NCBI RefSeq assembly: GCF_029360705.1
Contig: NZ_JARKMX010000001.1
Location: forward strand, 496,001-560,000
Source: Paraflavitalea pollutisoli
Lineage (GTDB): Bacteria; Bacteroidota; Bacteroidia; Chitinophagales; Chitinophagaceae
Reading direction: 5' to 3'
Length of the DNA stretch: 64,000 bases
Below the pieces are notes generated by a model. The model was given only the letters and a program-made list of their open reading frames with translations. It had not been told where the DNA came from and searched no databases. Shown piece by piece: positions 18,701 through 25,629 of this stretch. The position numbers and the translations under genes were made by a program. Each line of letters starts with the position of its first letter. Within the stretch, counting starts at the first letter, position 1.

Positions 18701-19061
18701 TGCTATCCTGATCAATGAAGGCAGCGGGAAGTTCGCGCTACAGGCAATGCCCTGGCAAGCACAGCTGACACCTTATAAAGATGCAGTGGTGGTACAGGCG
18801 AACGGCGATTCATTGCCCGATATCTTGTTGGGAGGCAATTTCTACGATAACAATATACAGATGGGACGGTACGATGCCGATTTGGGTACCATATTGGTGA
18901 ATGGCGGCAAAGCGGGCTGGCGGGCGGCGGCTGTCAATGGCAAGCCGATCAATGGCCAGGTGCGCCGTATCAGTTCTGTTCGCATAGGCGGTAAGGAGGC
19001 ATTTGTATTGGCAAAGAACAACGATAGTACGGTGGTGCTGCGATGGGCGCCACAACGATAA
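15720..19061 (+). CDS. CRTAC1-like FG-GAP/VCBS repeat lipoprotein with ASPIC/UnbV domain
   Basis: An 1113-residue exported protein. The lipoprotein signal ends LLLTTGCRSN (Cys about residue 23). Many calcium-binding beta-propeller repeats of the FG-GAP/VCBS type follow, for example GDFNNDGRIDLFF, ADVNGDGLLDIYI, FDYDLDGDLDMYL and GDMNGDGLDDVFIGD. A central ASPIC/UnbV module lies at about 520-595 (GYLSVQLKGPAGNTKAIGTK). A second set of repeats fills the C-terminal half. Such proteins are abundant in Bacteroidota and thought to sit on the cell surface; ligands are unknown. No SusC/SusD pair or sulfatase lies nearby, so there is no carbohydrate-locus context. It stands alone between a terminator and a convergent gene. 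Confidence 0.9.
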   Translation: MSPTQLRTALTVCLGYYLLLTTGCRSNEETVKDPLFEVLDHNSTGLHFANKLTPSNAVNMLKYMYFYNGAGVGAGDFNNDGRIDLFFAANQQPNQLYLNEGNLHFRDISAEANIPRDTAWSTGVSVADVNGDGLLDIYICRVGNYETLQSHNQLLICTGIQQGIPQYQEQAKAYGLDFSGFSTQAAFFDYDLDGDLDMYLLNHSLRYNSTFQPRTAYAGTYDSLSGHRLFRNDKGHFTNVTRESGINSSIIGYGLGIAVSDINLDGWPDLYIGNDFHENDYLYINQHDGTFRDTLTGSIMHTSQFSMGVDVADVNNDAWPEIISMDMLPSDPYILKRSLGEDAYDVFFAKVKHGYNYQYARNALQYNRGNGQFSEVGLYAGVYATDWSWAPLWMDFDNDGLKDLFVSNGIPKRLNDIDYVTYVSNEEIQQKIRAGQMDDKEMSLVNKFPEIKLPNRFFHNKGNLSFVDEGKRIANSQKTYSNGAIYADLDNDGDLDIVVNNIDEPALVYRNTCNDQQPHGYLSVQLKGPAGNTKAIGTKVIVYAHDGVRTYEKFPVHGFQSSMELPLHIGLDSAEIDSAFVVWPDNTYQPLTLEPSHQLELQYVPGKWPAFDYKRLSVIKSDLHPLEDITAGTGLQYRHQENNFVEFDREPLIPHMVSTEGPALAVGDMNGDGLDDVFIGDSKWKKNVLFLQSKGGRFQRSLQPALENDSTYEDVDACWVDVNNDRYPDLVVASGGNEYYGHDAFLLPRVYLNDGKGHLTKKDDAFADIFMTASCVAPCDFNGDGFVDLFVGGRAFPFEFGKLPRSYLLQNDGSGKFSDVTAKQAPDLQQPGFVTQGKWVDIDKDGDQDLVISMEWDGIAAYINDKGKFTRQWITQRKGWWNFLLPVDVDQDGDIDFVAGNLGLNSRLTASEKEPVRLYYADFDDNGRKETVMTYYVDGREIPFANKDELQRQIPVLKKRFLYAGDFAKATLDELLTVEKLNASEKFLADYFSNAILINEGSGKFALQAMPWQAQLTPYKDAVVVQANGDSLPDILLGGNFYDNNIQMGRYDADLGTILVNGGKAGWRAAAVNGKPINGQVRRISSVRIGGKEAFVLAKNNDSTVVLRWAPQR

Positions 19062-19088
19062 GTCCGCGTACACTGCGGCATCTTTCCT

Positions 19089-20033
19089 TTAAAATACCGG
19101 GTAATAGATACGGGTGATCCACTTGGTGGTATCAGCTTCTTTGGTGCGATCGGTGACCAGCGATTCGAAAGGGATCGCGGGAGAAGTGTATTGATTGTCG
19201 TAGGCGTATTGTTGTAGTTGTTGAAAGGCTTTGTTGATGGTGTAGGGGCCGCCTTGTATTTCGGTGATCAATACATTACCGGGATACATGCGTTTGAATT
19301 CGACCCGGCCTGCGCCATTGACTACTTTATTGATGGGCAGGGCCACCATGACCTCCACTTCGTTGCGGTCGGTCTGACGTACATGGAGCATGGGGGCGTT
19401 GGCGACGGTGGCGCCGGTTTTGGCGGCGTATTGCTGCAGCGTAGAGGCCATGTTATATACGTCGGTGAGCGTCGGGTCGTGCGGGAGATTGGTGCGTGTC
19501 ATCAGCAGCAGGCTGTCGGACAGTCTGCGGTGTTCTACTTTGATACCGTAAATATTTTCGGGATTGCTGACATAGGTGGCAATCTTTTGCAGGATCACGC
19601 TCATGTCTTTTTGTAGTTGCTTGCTTCTTTTGTTGCGCAACATACGGGTGATAGGGTCTTTCCCCGCGTTAACGACCAGTTCCCAGGTGATGCGTACGGA
19701 GTCTTTGCCATGGGGGATGAAGAGCAGGAGGCCTTTGGTGCTGTCTCCGGCATGGTCGGAGATGAGCTCGATGCCGGATACGAATTTCTTGCCTGCACGG
19801 AAGGGGTGCCCGTTGTAGTAGTAGGTGCCGTTATTGGGTTTGCTGCTGTCAGCTTCATAATAGGGCCACCAGTTTTTCCAGTGCGATTCATCGAGGAGCG
19901 CTACCTGTGCAGCGGATGGTGCTGCGGGCGCGATGGCTATCATCGATTTTCGGATGATGGAAGGGATGTATAGGTAGGGTACGATCAGGAAAATGATGAG
20001 ACCCATGATGAGGGCGATGACAAGTCTGTTCAT
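19089..20033 (-). CDS. Membrane-anchored SRPBCC plus GyrI-like (effector-binding) domain protein
   Basis: A 314-residue protein with one N-terminal transmembrane helix (LVIALIMGLIIFLIVPYLYI). A SRPBCC-like segment comes next at about residues 40-145 (the stretch with HWKNWWPYYEADSSKPNNG, then the acidic and aromatic strands up to SVRITWELVV). The C-terminal half, about 160-314, resembles the GyrI-like small-molecule-binding fold: paired beta-alpha repeats with a GPYTINKAFQQLQQYAYDNQ helix and a final TKWITRIYYPV strand. The pairing of a polyketide-cyclase-like domain with a GyrI domain in one membrane protein is seen in Bacteroidota annotations, but the role is unknown. It is convergent with the FG-GAP gene. 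The domain calls are by pattern only. Confidence 0.65.
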   Translation of the reverse strand: MNRLVIALIMGLIIFLIVPYLYIPSIIRKSMIAIAPAAPSAAQVALLDESHWKNWWPYYEADSSKPNNGTYYYNGHPFRAGKKFVSGIELISDHAGDSTKGLLLFIPHGKDSVRITWELVVNAGKDPITRMLRNKRSKQLQKDMSVILQKIATYVSNPENIYGIKVEHRRLSDSLLLMTRTNLPHDPTLTDVYNMASTLQQYAAKTGATVANAPMLHVRQTDRNEVEVMVALPINKVVNGAGRVEFKRMYPGNVLITEIQGGPYTINKAFQQLQQYAYDNQYTSPAIPFESLVTDRTKEADTTKWITRIYYPVF

Positions 20034-20107
20034 ATCGGTGGCTTAAACGATGGTCGGGAAATGCGGATAAGGGGGTGGCGAATTGACTGGTGCGGCTGCG
20101 TACGTAT

Positions 20108-20650
20108 CTAGGCGACGTCTTTCTGGTGATCGATCACGAATTGAATGATCTCTTCCAGGGGTGTGTCGATGCGTGATTGGGCGTCGGTGATATCGTCGCG
20201 GTTCACCTGGGCGGCAAAGTTGAGCGTCTTCAGTTTTTTGAGGATGCTTTTGGGGTCAAGGCCTTCGTAGCGGGTGGGGCGTATGAGGGCCGCGGCGTGG
20301 ATGAAACCGGAGAGCTCGTCAAACATATAGATCATTTTGTCCATGGAGTTGACGGGCTCTACACCGAAGTAGCGGGGACCGTGCGAGGCAATGCAATGGA
20401 TCACGTCGGGGTCGATGTTGTGGCGTTCGAGTTCTTCGATGATGATGCGGCAGTGGTCGTTAGGACTTTTTTCCCAGTCGGCGTCGTGGAGCAGGCCGGC
20501 CAGCTCCCATTTGAGGGCTGTTTGTTCATCGGCGCCTTCCCGTTCGATGGCCCAGGCTTTCATGACGGCGGCCACCTGTTTCATGTGCAGGCGCAGGCGT
20601 TCATTGGGTACCCATGCTTCCAATAGTTGATGTGCTTCCTGGATGGTCAT
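20108..20650 (-). CDS. HD-domain (HDIG-type) putative hydrolase
   Basis: A 180-residue metal-dependent phosphohydrolase-type protein. Metal-binding pieces of the HD superfamily are visible: HMKQVAAVM (first His), GLLHDADWEK (the HD pair), DHCRIIIEEL, and IASHGPRYFG. Related short HD proteins are often labelled as phosphohydrolases with no known substrate. ATG 20650 (MTIQEAHQLLEAWV) is preferred because it matches the usual start of such proteins; an in-frame ATG at 20710 would add 20 unremarkable residues and cannot be excluded. It is read in the same direction as the flanking 20720 and 19089 genes and may be cotranscribed. Confidence 0.8.
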   Translation of the reverse strand: MTIQEAHQLLEAWVPNERLRLHMKQVAAVMKAWAIEREGADEQTALKWELAGLLHDADWEKSPNDHCRIIIEELERHNIDPDVIHCIASHGPRYFGVEPVNSMDKMIYMFDELSGFIHAAALIRPTRYEGLDPKSILKKLKTLNFAAQVNRDDITDAQSRIDTPLEEIIQFVIDHQKDVA

Positions 20651-20719
20651 GAGCTTGCCGGCGTTGGCCGGATCGCCGAAACTACTTCTGCCGAGCTGGT
20701 GAATAGACATGCTGTAATA

Positions 20720-21550
20720 TTAAGAAAGCCGGGTGCTATTTCCAAAAATGGCTACCCGCACAACCACCATCCCTCCCGTAAACGGCATCATCTTATGCGC
20801 ATCCCGCATTTTTCGCACAAGCCAGTATTTGCGTTTGCTGATGTCTTTTTTCGGCAGTTCGTCCATATGCACCCATTGTTGCAGGCCGAGCGTCAGGAAG
20901 AATACCTGCCCGGGAGCGAGTTGGAAGGGGTATGAAAACCGCAGGGGCTCCACCGGCTCGTTGTCCAGGGTGATGGGCTCGGTTTTCCAGAAGTCGTTCG
21001 AATAGCTTTCCCGTTCAAAATCGATCGTGGCCGCACCGCTTACCAGCTTGACGGTTTTTACATAGCCGTTGGCTACTACTGCCTTGTTAGGAGCAAAAGG
21101 GGGAATATCGATATGGATCAGTCCGGCCGTCGCGTCGGCTGTAATGGTGTAGGGCGCAAGAAAAGAGGTCTTAAGCGGACTATGACAGTTAAACTCAAAA
21201 CCCTCCAGCATCGCCGCACTGCCGGGCTGCACCATCCGCTCCCCAAAATCTTGCAGGGTGTCTAGCTGAATGATCTCCAACATTACCTTATTCATGCGGC
21301 TGCTCAGTTTGCCATCAGCGATGGGAAACAGGAGCGGTCTAAATGCCTTCCGAAGCAATTCGCCGCTGTGAATGCTGTTGGTGAATTCGGCAGCGTTTTG
21401 CAGGGTTTGCTGGTAGTCGGGCGATGCCTTCATTTGCTCGCTGGTCTTACGCGATTTCGTGCGCACCAACGCCCCATCTTCAGGATGCTCATAAAAGACC
21501 AGGTCTTCCAGCATGCCAGTAATCTTGACAATTCCAATTTGCTTGGCCAT
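20720..21550 (-). CDS. Hypothetical protein of a Bacteroidota-restricted family
   Basis: I recognise the start (MAKQIGIVKITGMLEDLVFY, then RTKSRKTSEQMKASPDYQQT) as resembling a set of uncharacterised Chitinophagia proteins that open MAKQxGIxKxxG and carry an early Arg/Lys-rich strip. The 276-residue product has no signal peptide or membrane helix. Its C-terminal half is beta-rich with aromatic residues (LRFSYPFQLAPGQVFFLTLG) and could be a jelly-roll-like fold; that is a guess. ATG 21550 is chosen over upstream extensions because it restores the family start. The upstream region has no standard promoter match but holds an 11-bp tandem repeat array at 21755. Function is unknown. Confidence 0.6.
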   Translation of the reverse strand: MAKQIGIVKITGMLEDLVFYEHPEDGALVRTKSRKTSEQMKASPDYQQTLQNAAEFTNSIHSGELLRKAFRPLLFPIADGKLSSRMNKVMLEIIQLDTLQDFGERMVQPGSAAMLEGFEFNCHSPLKTSFLAPYTITADATAGLIHIDIPPFAPNKAVVANGYVKTVKLVSGAATIDFERESYSNDFWKTEPITLDNEPVEPLRFSYPFQLAPGQVFFLTLGLQQWVHMDELPKKDISKRKYWLVRKMRDAHKMMPFTGGMVVVRVAIFGNSTRLS

Positions 21551-21754
21551 AATCGTTAGTTTGGTGACGGCGCAGTAGCATGGCGCCAGCACATCTACGG
21601 GTTTTGGCAAGTGTCGGTTTTCAAATGAGCCGCGAATTCGAAAAGCTGACAAACTGGCTGCGCGGTGTATCGGGCCGCTGGCCTTGCTGGTGCGACAACA
21701 GGTACTCCGTCTGGTAGCGATAAAGAGCCTGACGCGTAGTGTTCCCGTGTTTCA

Positions 21755-21812
21755 AGTAAACCTAAAGTAAAGCGAGAGTAAACAGGAAGTAAACCTAGAG
21801 TAAACCGAGAGT
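21755..21812. repeat. Five tandem 11-bp repeats, AGTAAAC plus 4 variable bases
   Basis: Five consecutive 11-bp units each begin AGTAAA, and four of the five read AGTAAAC; the four-base tails are CTAA, CGAG, AGGA, CTAG and CGAG, counting the fourth base where the second unit has G for C. A final AGT follows. The period is one helical turn. A conserved heptamer with a variable tetramer is the layout of OmpR/PhoB-type response-regulator sites. It lies about 205 bp upstream of the 20720-21550 gene. Confidence 0.75.
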
Positions 21813-22061
21813 CCTTTTATGCGGGTGGCAGGCCAGCGCGGTGGCGCTGAAGTAGGGGAAGCGTAGTAGGAGCGGATACATAATAAACATGCTGTAGAGT
21901 ACCTACTATACAGCAAATTTGATGCTAAAATGGCATAAATGTCATGCTTTTTAAGCCCGATTACACGACCTGGCTACCTCCTCACCTCGATGAAGCAGGC
22001 TGGTTATTGCTTGCAAATAGGTAGGGATATCCTAAGAAACTGGTACTCCTTCATAGGGCCC

Positions 22062-22094
22062 CATACCAGTTGCATACCAGTTCCATACAAGCAG
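22062..22094. repeat. Second 11-bp tandem repeat (CATACCAGTTG type)
   Basis: CATACCAGTTG at 22062-22072 and CATACCAGTTC at 22073-22083 are adjacent, followed by a degenerate third copy CATACAAGCAG at 22084-22094. The period is the same 11 bp as the array 300 bp upstream, but the sequence differs. Confidence 0.6.
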
Positions 22095-22573
22095 TCCAGG
22101 AGTAGTACCGATAATTCTATACAGGTTCAACGGTATGGCAGTCTGATTTGCCCCGATCAGCCCTGGACCCTGGTCGGTTTTCTGCTCCCAGCCGATCCTC
22201 CATTAGCCGCCTGCCTGCCTGCGCTTTGCCTGCCGGTTGCCTGCAGGTCGCACTCGCTCCTCAATGGTAGAGGCCATATTTAGGCTATGTGAGTGCTACC
22301 TGTAGGCCATTTTCGGGCTGCCGACAGGCTATAAACCTGGCTTCCCCCGCCTCCGAACCTCCCACCATCCACCGCTCATCCATCGGCCATCCATCGCTCA
22401 AAACCGATACTTTACCAATGGTAGAGCGATCGCTGAGCGATGGTTGACCGACCAATTCCTCCCAAAACCCAGTATTTTCGCCACTTTCGGGCCTCCTCAA
22501 AAACTTTAATGCAAAATATTTATTGAAAACCAGCAAGTTGGAAAGGTGTGCGCGAAAATAACGTTCGCAATTC

Positions 22574-22605
22574 TTTGTTTATCGACTTACATCACCGTAC
22601 CTTTG
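22574..22605 (+). promoter_or_regulatory. Promoter of the rplM-rpsI operon
   Basis: TTTG at 22574-22577, a 20-bp spacer and TACCTTTG at 22598-22605 match both halves of the Bacteroidota promoter. Transcription should start near 22611, giving a leader of about 70 nt before rplM. Confidence 0.8.
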
Positions 22606-22620
22606 CGCTCCATTTTCATT

Positions 22621-22653
22621 TCACCGGGTTGGCGGTGGTCTTCCGAAAGGAAG
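22621..22653 (+). promoter_or_regulatory. Two-hairpin leader of rplM mRNA
   Basis: TCACCG / CGGTGG with a 6-nt loop is followed two bases later by CTTCC-GAAA-GGAAG, a GNRA-capped hairpin. Two neighbouring stems in a short ribosomal-protein leader suggest autoregulation by L13, but I cannot match it to a known leader class from memory. Confidence 0.4.
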
Positions 22654-22680
22654 GCAAACATTTAAAAAGAACAAATTACA

Positions 22681-23124
22681 ATGAGCAAATTACATTTCAC
22701 TACCAAGCATGCGAATGCGGCTACCGTTACTCACAACTGGTATGTTGTGGATGGTACCAATCAAACCGTGGGACGCGTGTGCGCTAAGATTGCTGCTGTT
22801 CTTCGTGGTAAGAACAAAGCATATTATACGCCACATGTTGATTGCGGAGACTATGTTATCGTTATTAACGCCGAAAAGGTAAAGTTTACCGGTAACAAGC
22901 TGGAAGACAAGGAATACCTGACCTTCTCAGGTTATCCCGGTGGTCAAAAAGGCGAAGCAGCAAAAGATCTGCTGAAACGCAGACCCGAATTAGTGGTTGA
23001 GCGCGCAGTAAAAGGCATGTTGCCTAAGAACCGTCTCGGTCGCAAAATGTTCAAGAAATTGTTTGTGTATGCCGGCGACAAGCACGAGCACGCTGCACAG
23101 AAACCTCAACCATTAACTTTCTAA
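22681..23124 (+). CDS. rplM: 50S ribosomal protein L13 (uL13)
   Basis: An early-assembly protein of the large ribosomal subunit, 147 residues, of normal length. Family features: [20 protein letters not shown] near the start, [16 protein letters not shown], and the [20 protein letters not shown] stretch. It opens the rplM-rpsI pair, with rpsI 13 bp downstream, as in most bacteria. A strong promoter and a two-hairpin leader lie upstream. Identification is secure. Confidence 0.98.
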   Translation: MSKLHFTTKHANAATVTHNWYVVDGTNQTVGRVCAKIAAVLRGKNKAYYTPHVDCGDYVIVINAEKVKFTGNKLEDKEYLTFSGYPGGQKGEAAKDLLKRRPELVVERAVKGMLPKNRLGRKMFKKLFVYAGDKHEHAAQKPQPLTF

Positions 23125-23137
23125 TTGTACCAAATAC

Positions 23138-23527
23138 ATGGAAAAGCAGAAAAACGCAGTAGGCCGTCGTAAAGAAGCTGTGACCAGGATCTTCCTGAGC
23201 AAAGGAAACGGTAAGATCACAGTCAACGACAAAGACTACAAAGAATATTTCGCTCTGGTATACCTGCAAAATCAGGTAGAACTGCCCCTGAAGACAGTTC
23301 AATCCCTGGACAAATTTGATGTTAAGATCAATGCTGCCGGTGGTGGTATGAAAGGCCAGGCTGAAGCCGCTAAGCTCGGTATCGCCCGCGCCCTCGTTGA
23401 GCTCAACGCCGAACTGCGCCCCGCGCTGAAGGCTGCTGGTGTACTGAAACGCGATCCCCGCTCTGTTGAACGTAAGAAATTCGGTCACAAGAAAGCGCGT
23501 AGAAGCTACCAGTTCTCTAAACGTTAA
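23138..23527 (+). CDS. rpsI: 30S ribosomal protein S9 (uS9)
   Basis: A small-subunit protein whose C-terminal tail reaches the P-site tRNA. The 129-residue product shows AVGRRKEAVTRIFLSKGNGK, GGGMKGQAEAAKLGIARAL and the basic tail KKARRSYQFSKR. The Lys-Arg end contacts the tRNA anticodon loop in known ribosomes. It follows rplM closely. The next gene, rpsB, is 114 bp away with a 9-bp hairpin (23540-23548 / 23562-23570) in the gap that may moderate read-through. Confidence 0.98.
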   Translation: MEKQKNAVGRRKEAVTRIFLSKGNGKITVNDKDYKEYFALVYLQNQVELPLKTVQSLDKFDVKINAAGGGMKGQAEAAKLGIARALVELNAELRPALKAAGVLKRDPRSVERKKFGHKKARRSYQFSKR

Positions 23528-23539
23528 TACACCCTGGCT

Positions 23540-23570
23540 ATTTGCCGGTTGTTATTCACCTCCGGCAAAT
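23540..23570 (+). terminator. Stem-loop after rpsI
   Basis: ATTTGCCGG / CCGGCAAAT forms a perfect 9-bp stem with a 13-nt loop. No T-run follows, so it may attenuate or stabilise mRNA rather than terminate. Confidence 0.4.
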
Positions 23571-23641
23571 GCCATTGTGAGAAAAATCATCATCAAATTG
23601 CTAAAGGCCGCAAGCTGATAGCTAAAAGCTGAAATAATAAA

Positions 23642-24541
23642 ATGGAAAATAACACTTCATTGCAACAGCAGCTCCTCGAAGCCGGTGTACACTTCGGTCA
23701 CCTGCGGAAGAAGTGGAACCCAAAGATGTTGCCTTACATCTTCGCTGAGAAGAAAGGTATTCACATCATTGATCTGAACAAAACTACCGAGCACCTGCAG
23801 GAAACTGCTGCCGCCCTCAAGCAAATCGCTCGTAGCGGTAAAAAGATCATGTTCGTAGGAACTAAGAAACAAGCTAAGGAAATCGTTACCGAATGCGCAA
23901 AACGCATCAACATGCCTTACGTTACAGAACGTTGGCTCGGTGGTATGCTCACCAACTTCAACACCGTTCGTAAGAGCGTGAAGAAGATGCAGAGCATCGA
24001 CAAACTCCTCGGCGAAACCGGCGCAGAAAGCCTTACCAAAAAAGAGAAACTGACCCTCGGTCGCGACCGCGATAAGATGGACAAAGTTCTCGGTGGTATC
24101 GCACAACTCGGCCGCGTACCCGCTGCTCTCTTCATCATCGACATCGGTCACGAACACATCGCGCTCGCTGAAGCTAAGCGCCTGGGCATCCTGACCTTCG
24201 GTATGGTGGATACCAACTGCGATCCCAACAAGGTCGACTTTGCGATCCCCTCCAACGATGATGCTACCAAGTCTATCGCTATCATCACACAATACATCAC
24301 TGCTGCTATCGCTGAAGGTCTGGCCGAGCGTCAGGCTGCTAAAGACGAAGAAGTAGAAGAAACAACCGACGACGAACAAGAACGGAAAGCAGCCCGCATG
24401 CAAGCGGAAGCTGAATCTGAAGCTGGTCGTGGTGGCCGCGGTGGTGCTCCCCGTGGTCAAGGTGGTCCCGGCGGCCCCGGTGGTCACGCTGCTAAGCGTC
24501 GCGTACCCGGTGGTGGTGCCCGCAGAGGTGGTGGAAGATAA
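23642..24541 (+). CDS. rpsB: 30S ribosomal protein S2 (uS2) with acidic and RGG-rich C-terminal extension
   Basis: S2 joins the small subunit late and helps recruit S1-like factors. Residues 1 to about 230 are standard: QQQLLEAGVHFGHLRKKWNP, IHIIDLNKTTEHL, YVTERWLGGMLTNF, and FVIDIGHEH-like FIIDIGHEHIALAEAKRLGI. The last 60-70 residues are unusual: an acidic linker (KDEEVEETTDDEQERKAAR) leads to a Gly/Arg tail with GRGGRGGAPRGQGGPGGPGG and RRGGGR at the very end. The total of 299 residues exceeds the about 240 of E. coli S2. Such tails occur in some Bacteroidota, and RGG-type sequences often bind RNA. It is followed by tsf about 200 bp later. Confidence 0.97.
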   Translation: MENNTSLQQQLLEAGVHFGHLRKKWNPKMLPYIFAEKKGIHIIDLNKTTEHLQETAAALKQIARSGKKIMFVGTKKQAKEIVTECAKRINMPYVTERWLGGMLTNFNTVRKSVKKMQSIDKLLGETGAESLTKKEKLTLGRDRDKMDKVLGGIAQLGRVPAALFIIDIGHEHIALAEAKRLGILTFGMVDTNCDPNKVDFAIPSNDDATKSIAIITQYITAAIAEGLAERQAAKDEEVEETTDDEQERKAARMQAEAESEAGRGGRGGAPRGQGGPGGPGGHAAKRRVPGGGARRGGGR

Positions 24542-24569
24542 TTGACACTCAGCATTCAATAATATTCGG

Positions 24570-24604
24570 ATCCAGAACGCTGAACAACCTTCAGTATTCT
24601 GGAT
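24570..24604 (+). promoter_or_regulatory. Long stem-loop in the rpsB-tsf intergenic region
   Basis: ATCCAGAA / TTCTGGAT (8 bp) and an inner CTGAA / TTCAG (5 bp) separated by a 2x2 internal loop form one hairpin with loop CAACC. There is no T-run. It lies 136 bp before tsf and may set the S2:EF-Ts ratio by partial termination or processing. Confidence 0.45.
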
Positions 24605-24739
24605 TCTGAATTCTGATTCGATACTTCTCCCAGCTTAATAATTTAGTAACTGAGAACTGCGTGCGACCCTGGATCTGTGAAGCAACTTGCACAAGCGCAT
24701 TCTCAACATTTCAAATTATCAAATCTTCAAATTACTATT

Positions 24740-25579
24740 ATGTCATCTGTTGCTATTACAGCCGCTGATATTAACAAATTGCGCCAAATGACCGGCGCTG
24801 GTATGATGGACTGTCGCAAGGCCTTAACTGAAACCAACGGCGACTTCGAAGCTGCCATCGACTGGCTCCGTAAGAAAGGTGCTAAAGTGGCTGCTCTCCG
24901 TGGCGACCGCGAAGCGAAAGAAGGTGTTGTGCTGGCTAAAACTACTGCCGACAACAAAACAGGTATCGCACTCTGCGTTAGCTGTGAAACCGACTTCGTA
25001 AGCAAGAACGCTGATTTTGTTGCCTTCGCACAAACCATCATCGATGCTGCTGTGGAAGCCAATGTAAAAAGCCTCGAAGACCTCAATAGCGTAACCATCG
25101 GTGGTGCTAAGATCGCTGACCTGGTAAACGATAAACTCGCTTCTATCGGCGAAAAGATCGGTATCACCAAGTTCGAGCGTATCGATGCCGATTATGTTGC
25201 TTCTTATATCCACGGTGCCAACCGTCTCGGTGTACTCGTAGGTTTCAACAAAGATGCTGGTGATGCCGGCCGCGACGTAGCCATGCAGATCGCTGCTATG
25301 AGCCCCGTAGCTGTTGACGCTAACTCAGTACCTGCTGCAACCATCGAGCGTGAAAGAGGTGTGATCACCGAGCTGATCAAGAACGATCCCAAGATGGCCG
25401 GTAAGCCCGACGAAATGATCAACAAGATCGCAGAAGGCAAACTCAATGCATTCTTCAAAGAACAAACCCTCCTCCCACAAGCTTTCGTAAAAGACAGCGG
25501 TAAGAGCGTAGGTGAGTACCTGAAGAGCATCGACAGTTCACTCACTGTTATCGAATTCAAACGCGTAGCTCTGGGCTAA
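24740..25579 (+). CDS. tsf: Translation elongation factor Ts
   Basis: EF-Ts is the guanine nucleotide exchange factor for EF-Tu. The 279-residue product starts with the UBA-like N-terminal domain: ITAADINKLRQMTGAGMMDC, then RKALTETNGDFEAAIDWLRKKG. The contact loop is present as CETDFVSKNADFVAFA (the TDFVxxN signature). The dimerisation core ends GKSVGEYLKSIDSSLTV. ATG 24740 is chosen over an upstream in-frame start because the protein should begin just before the UBA domain. It is terminated by a clear hairpin at 25602. Confidence 0.97.
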   Translation: MSSVAITAADINKLRQMTGAGMMDCRKALTETNGDFEAAIDWLRKKGAKVAALRGDREAKEGVVLAKTTADNKTGIALCVSCETDFVSKNADFVAFAQTIIDAAVEANVKSLEDLNSVTIGGAKIADLVNDKLASIGEKIGITKFERIDADYVASYIHGANRLGVLVGFNKDAGDAGRDVAMQIAAMSPVAVDANSVPAATIERERGVITELIKNDPKMAGKPDEMINKIAEGKLNAFFKEQTLLPQAFVKDSGKSVGEYLKSIDSSLTVIEFKRVALG

Positions 25580-25601
25580 TCCCATACTACCGTCAACATA
25601 T

Positions 25602-25629
25602 AAAAAGGGGCGCAACAGCGCCCTTTTTT
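25602..25629 (+). terminator. Intrinsic terminator after tsf
   Basis: GGGCGC / GCGCCC with loop AACA, flanked by A-run and six T, ends the ribosomal protein-tsf unit. The following 25630-25860 shows no gene. Confidence 0.88.

Larger units (their letters stand above)
21551..22573. other. Gene-free kilobase with several short repeats
   Basis: I see no coding sequence I can support here. Besides the array at 21755 it holds CATACCAGTTS-type 11-bp units at 22062-22094 (two exact but for the last base, a third degenerate). A GCCTGC-rich stretch lies near 22207-22247. An exact 11-bp repeat, CAATGGTAGAG, occurs at 22262 and 22416. CATCCAYCG-like repeats occur near 22368-22398. No tRNA or CRISPR structure was found. 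Confidence 0.6.

Noticed and set aside
21625-21717. 30-codon frame starting MSREFEKLTNWLRG in the region before the repeat array
   Set aside because: No family match, no promoter, and it runs into the repeat-rich segment; likely chance.
21755-21812. CRISPR-like array
   Set aside because: Units of 11 bp with no spacers and no cas genes; period and layout fit binding sites or a minisatellite.
21939-22283. 114-codon open frame in the repeat-rich region
   Set aside because: Composition follows the local repeats (Pro/Ala/Leu from GCCTGC tracts), no domain or family likeness, and no promoter or start context.
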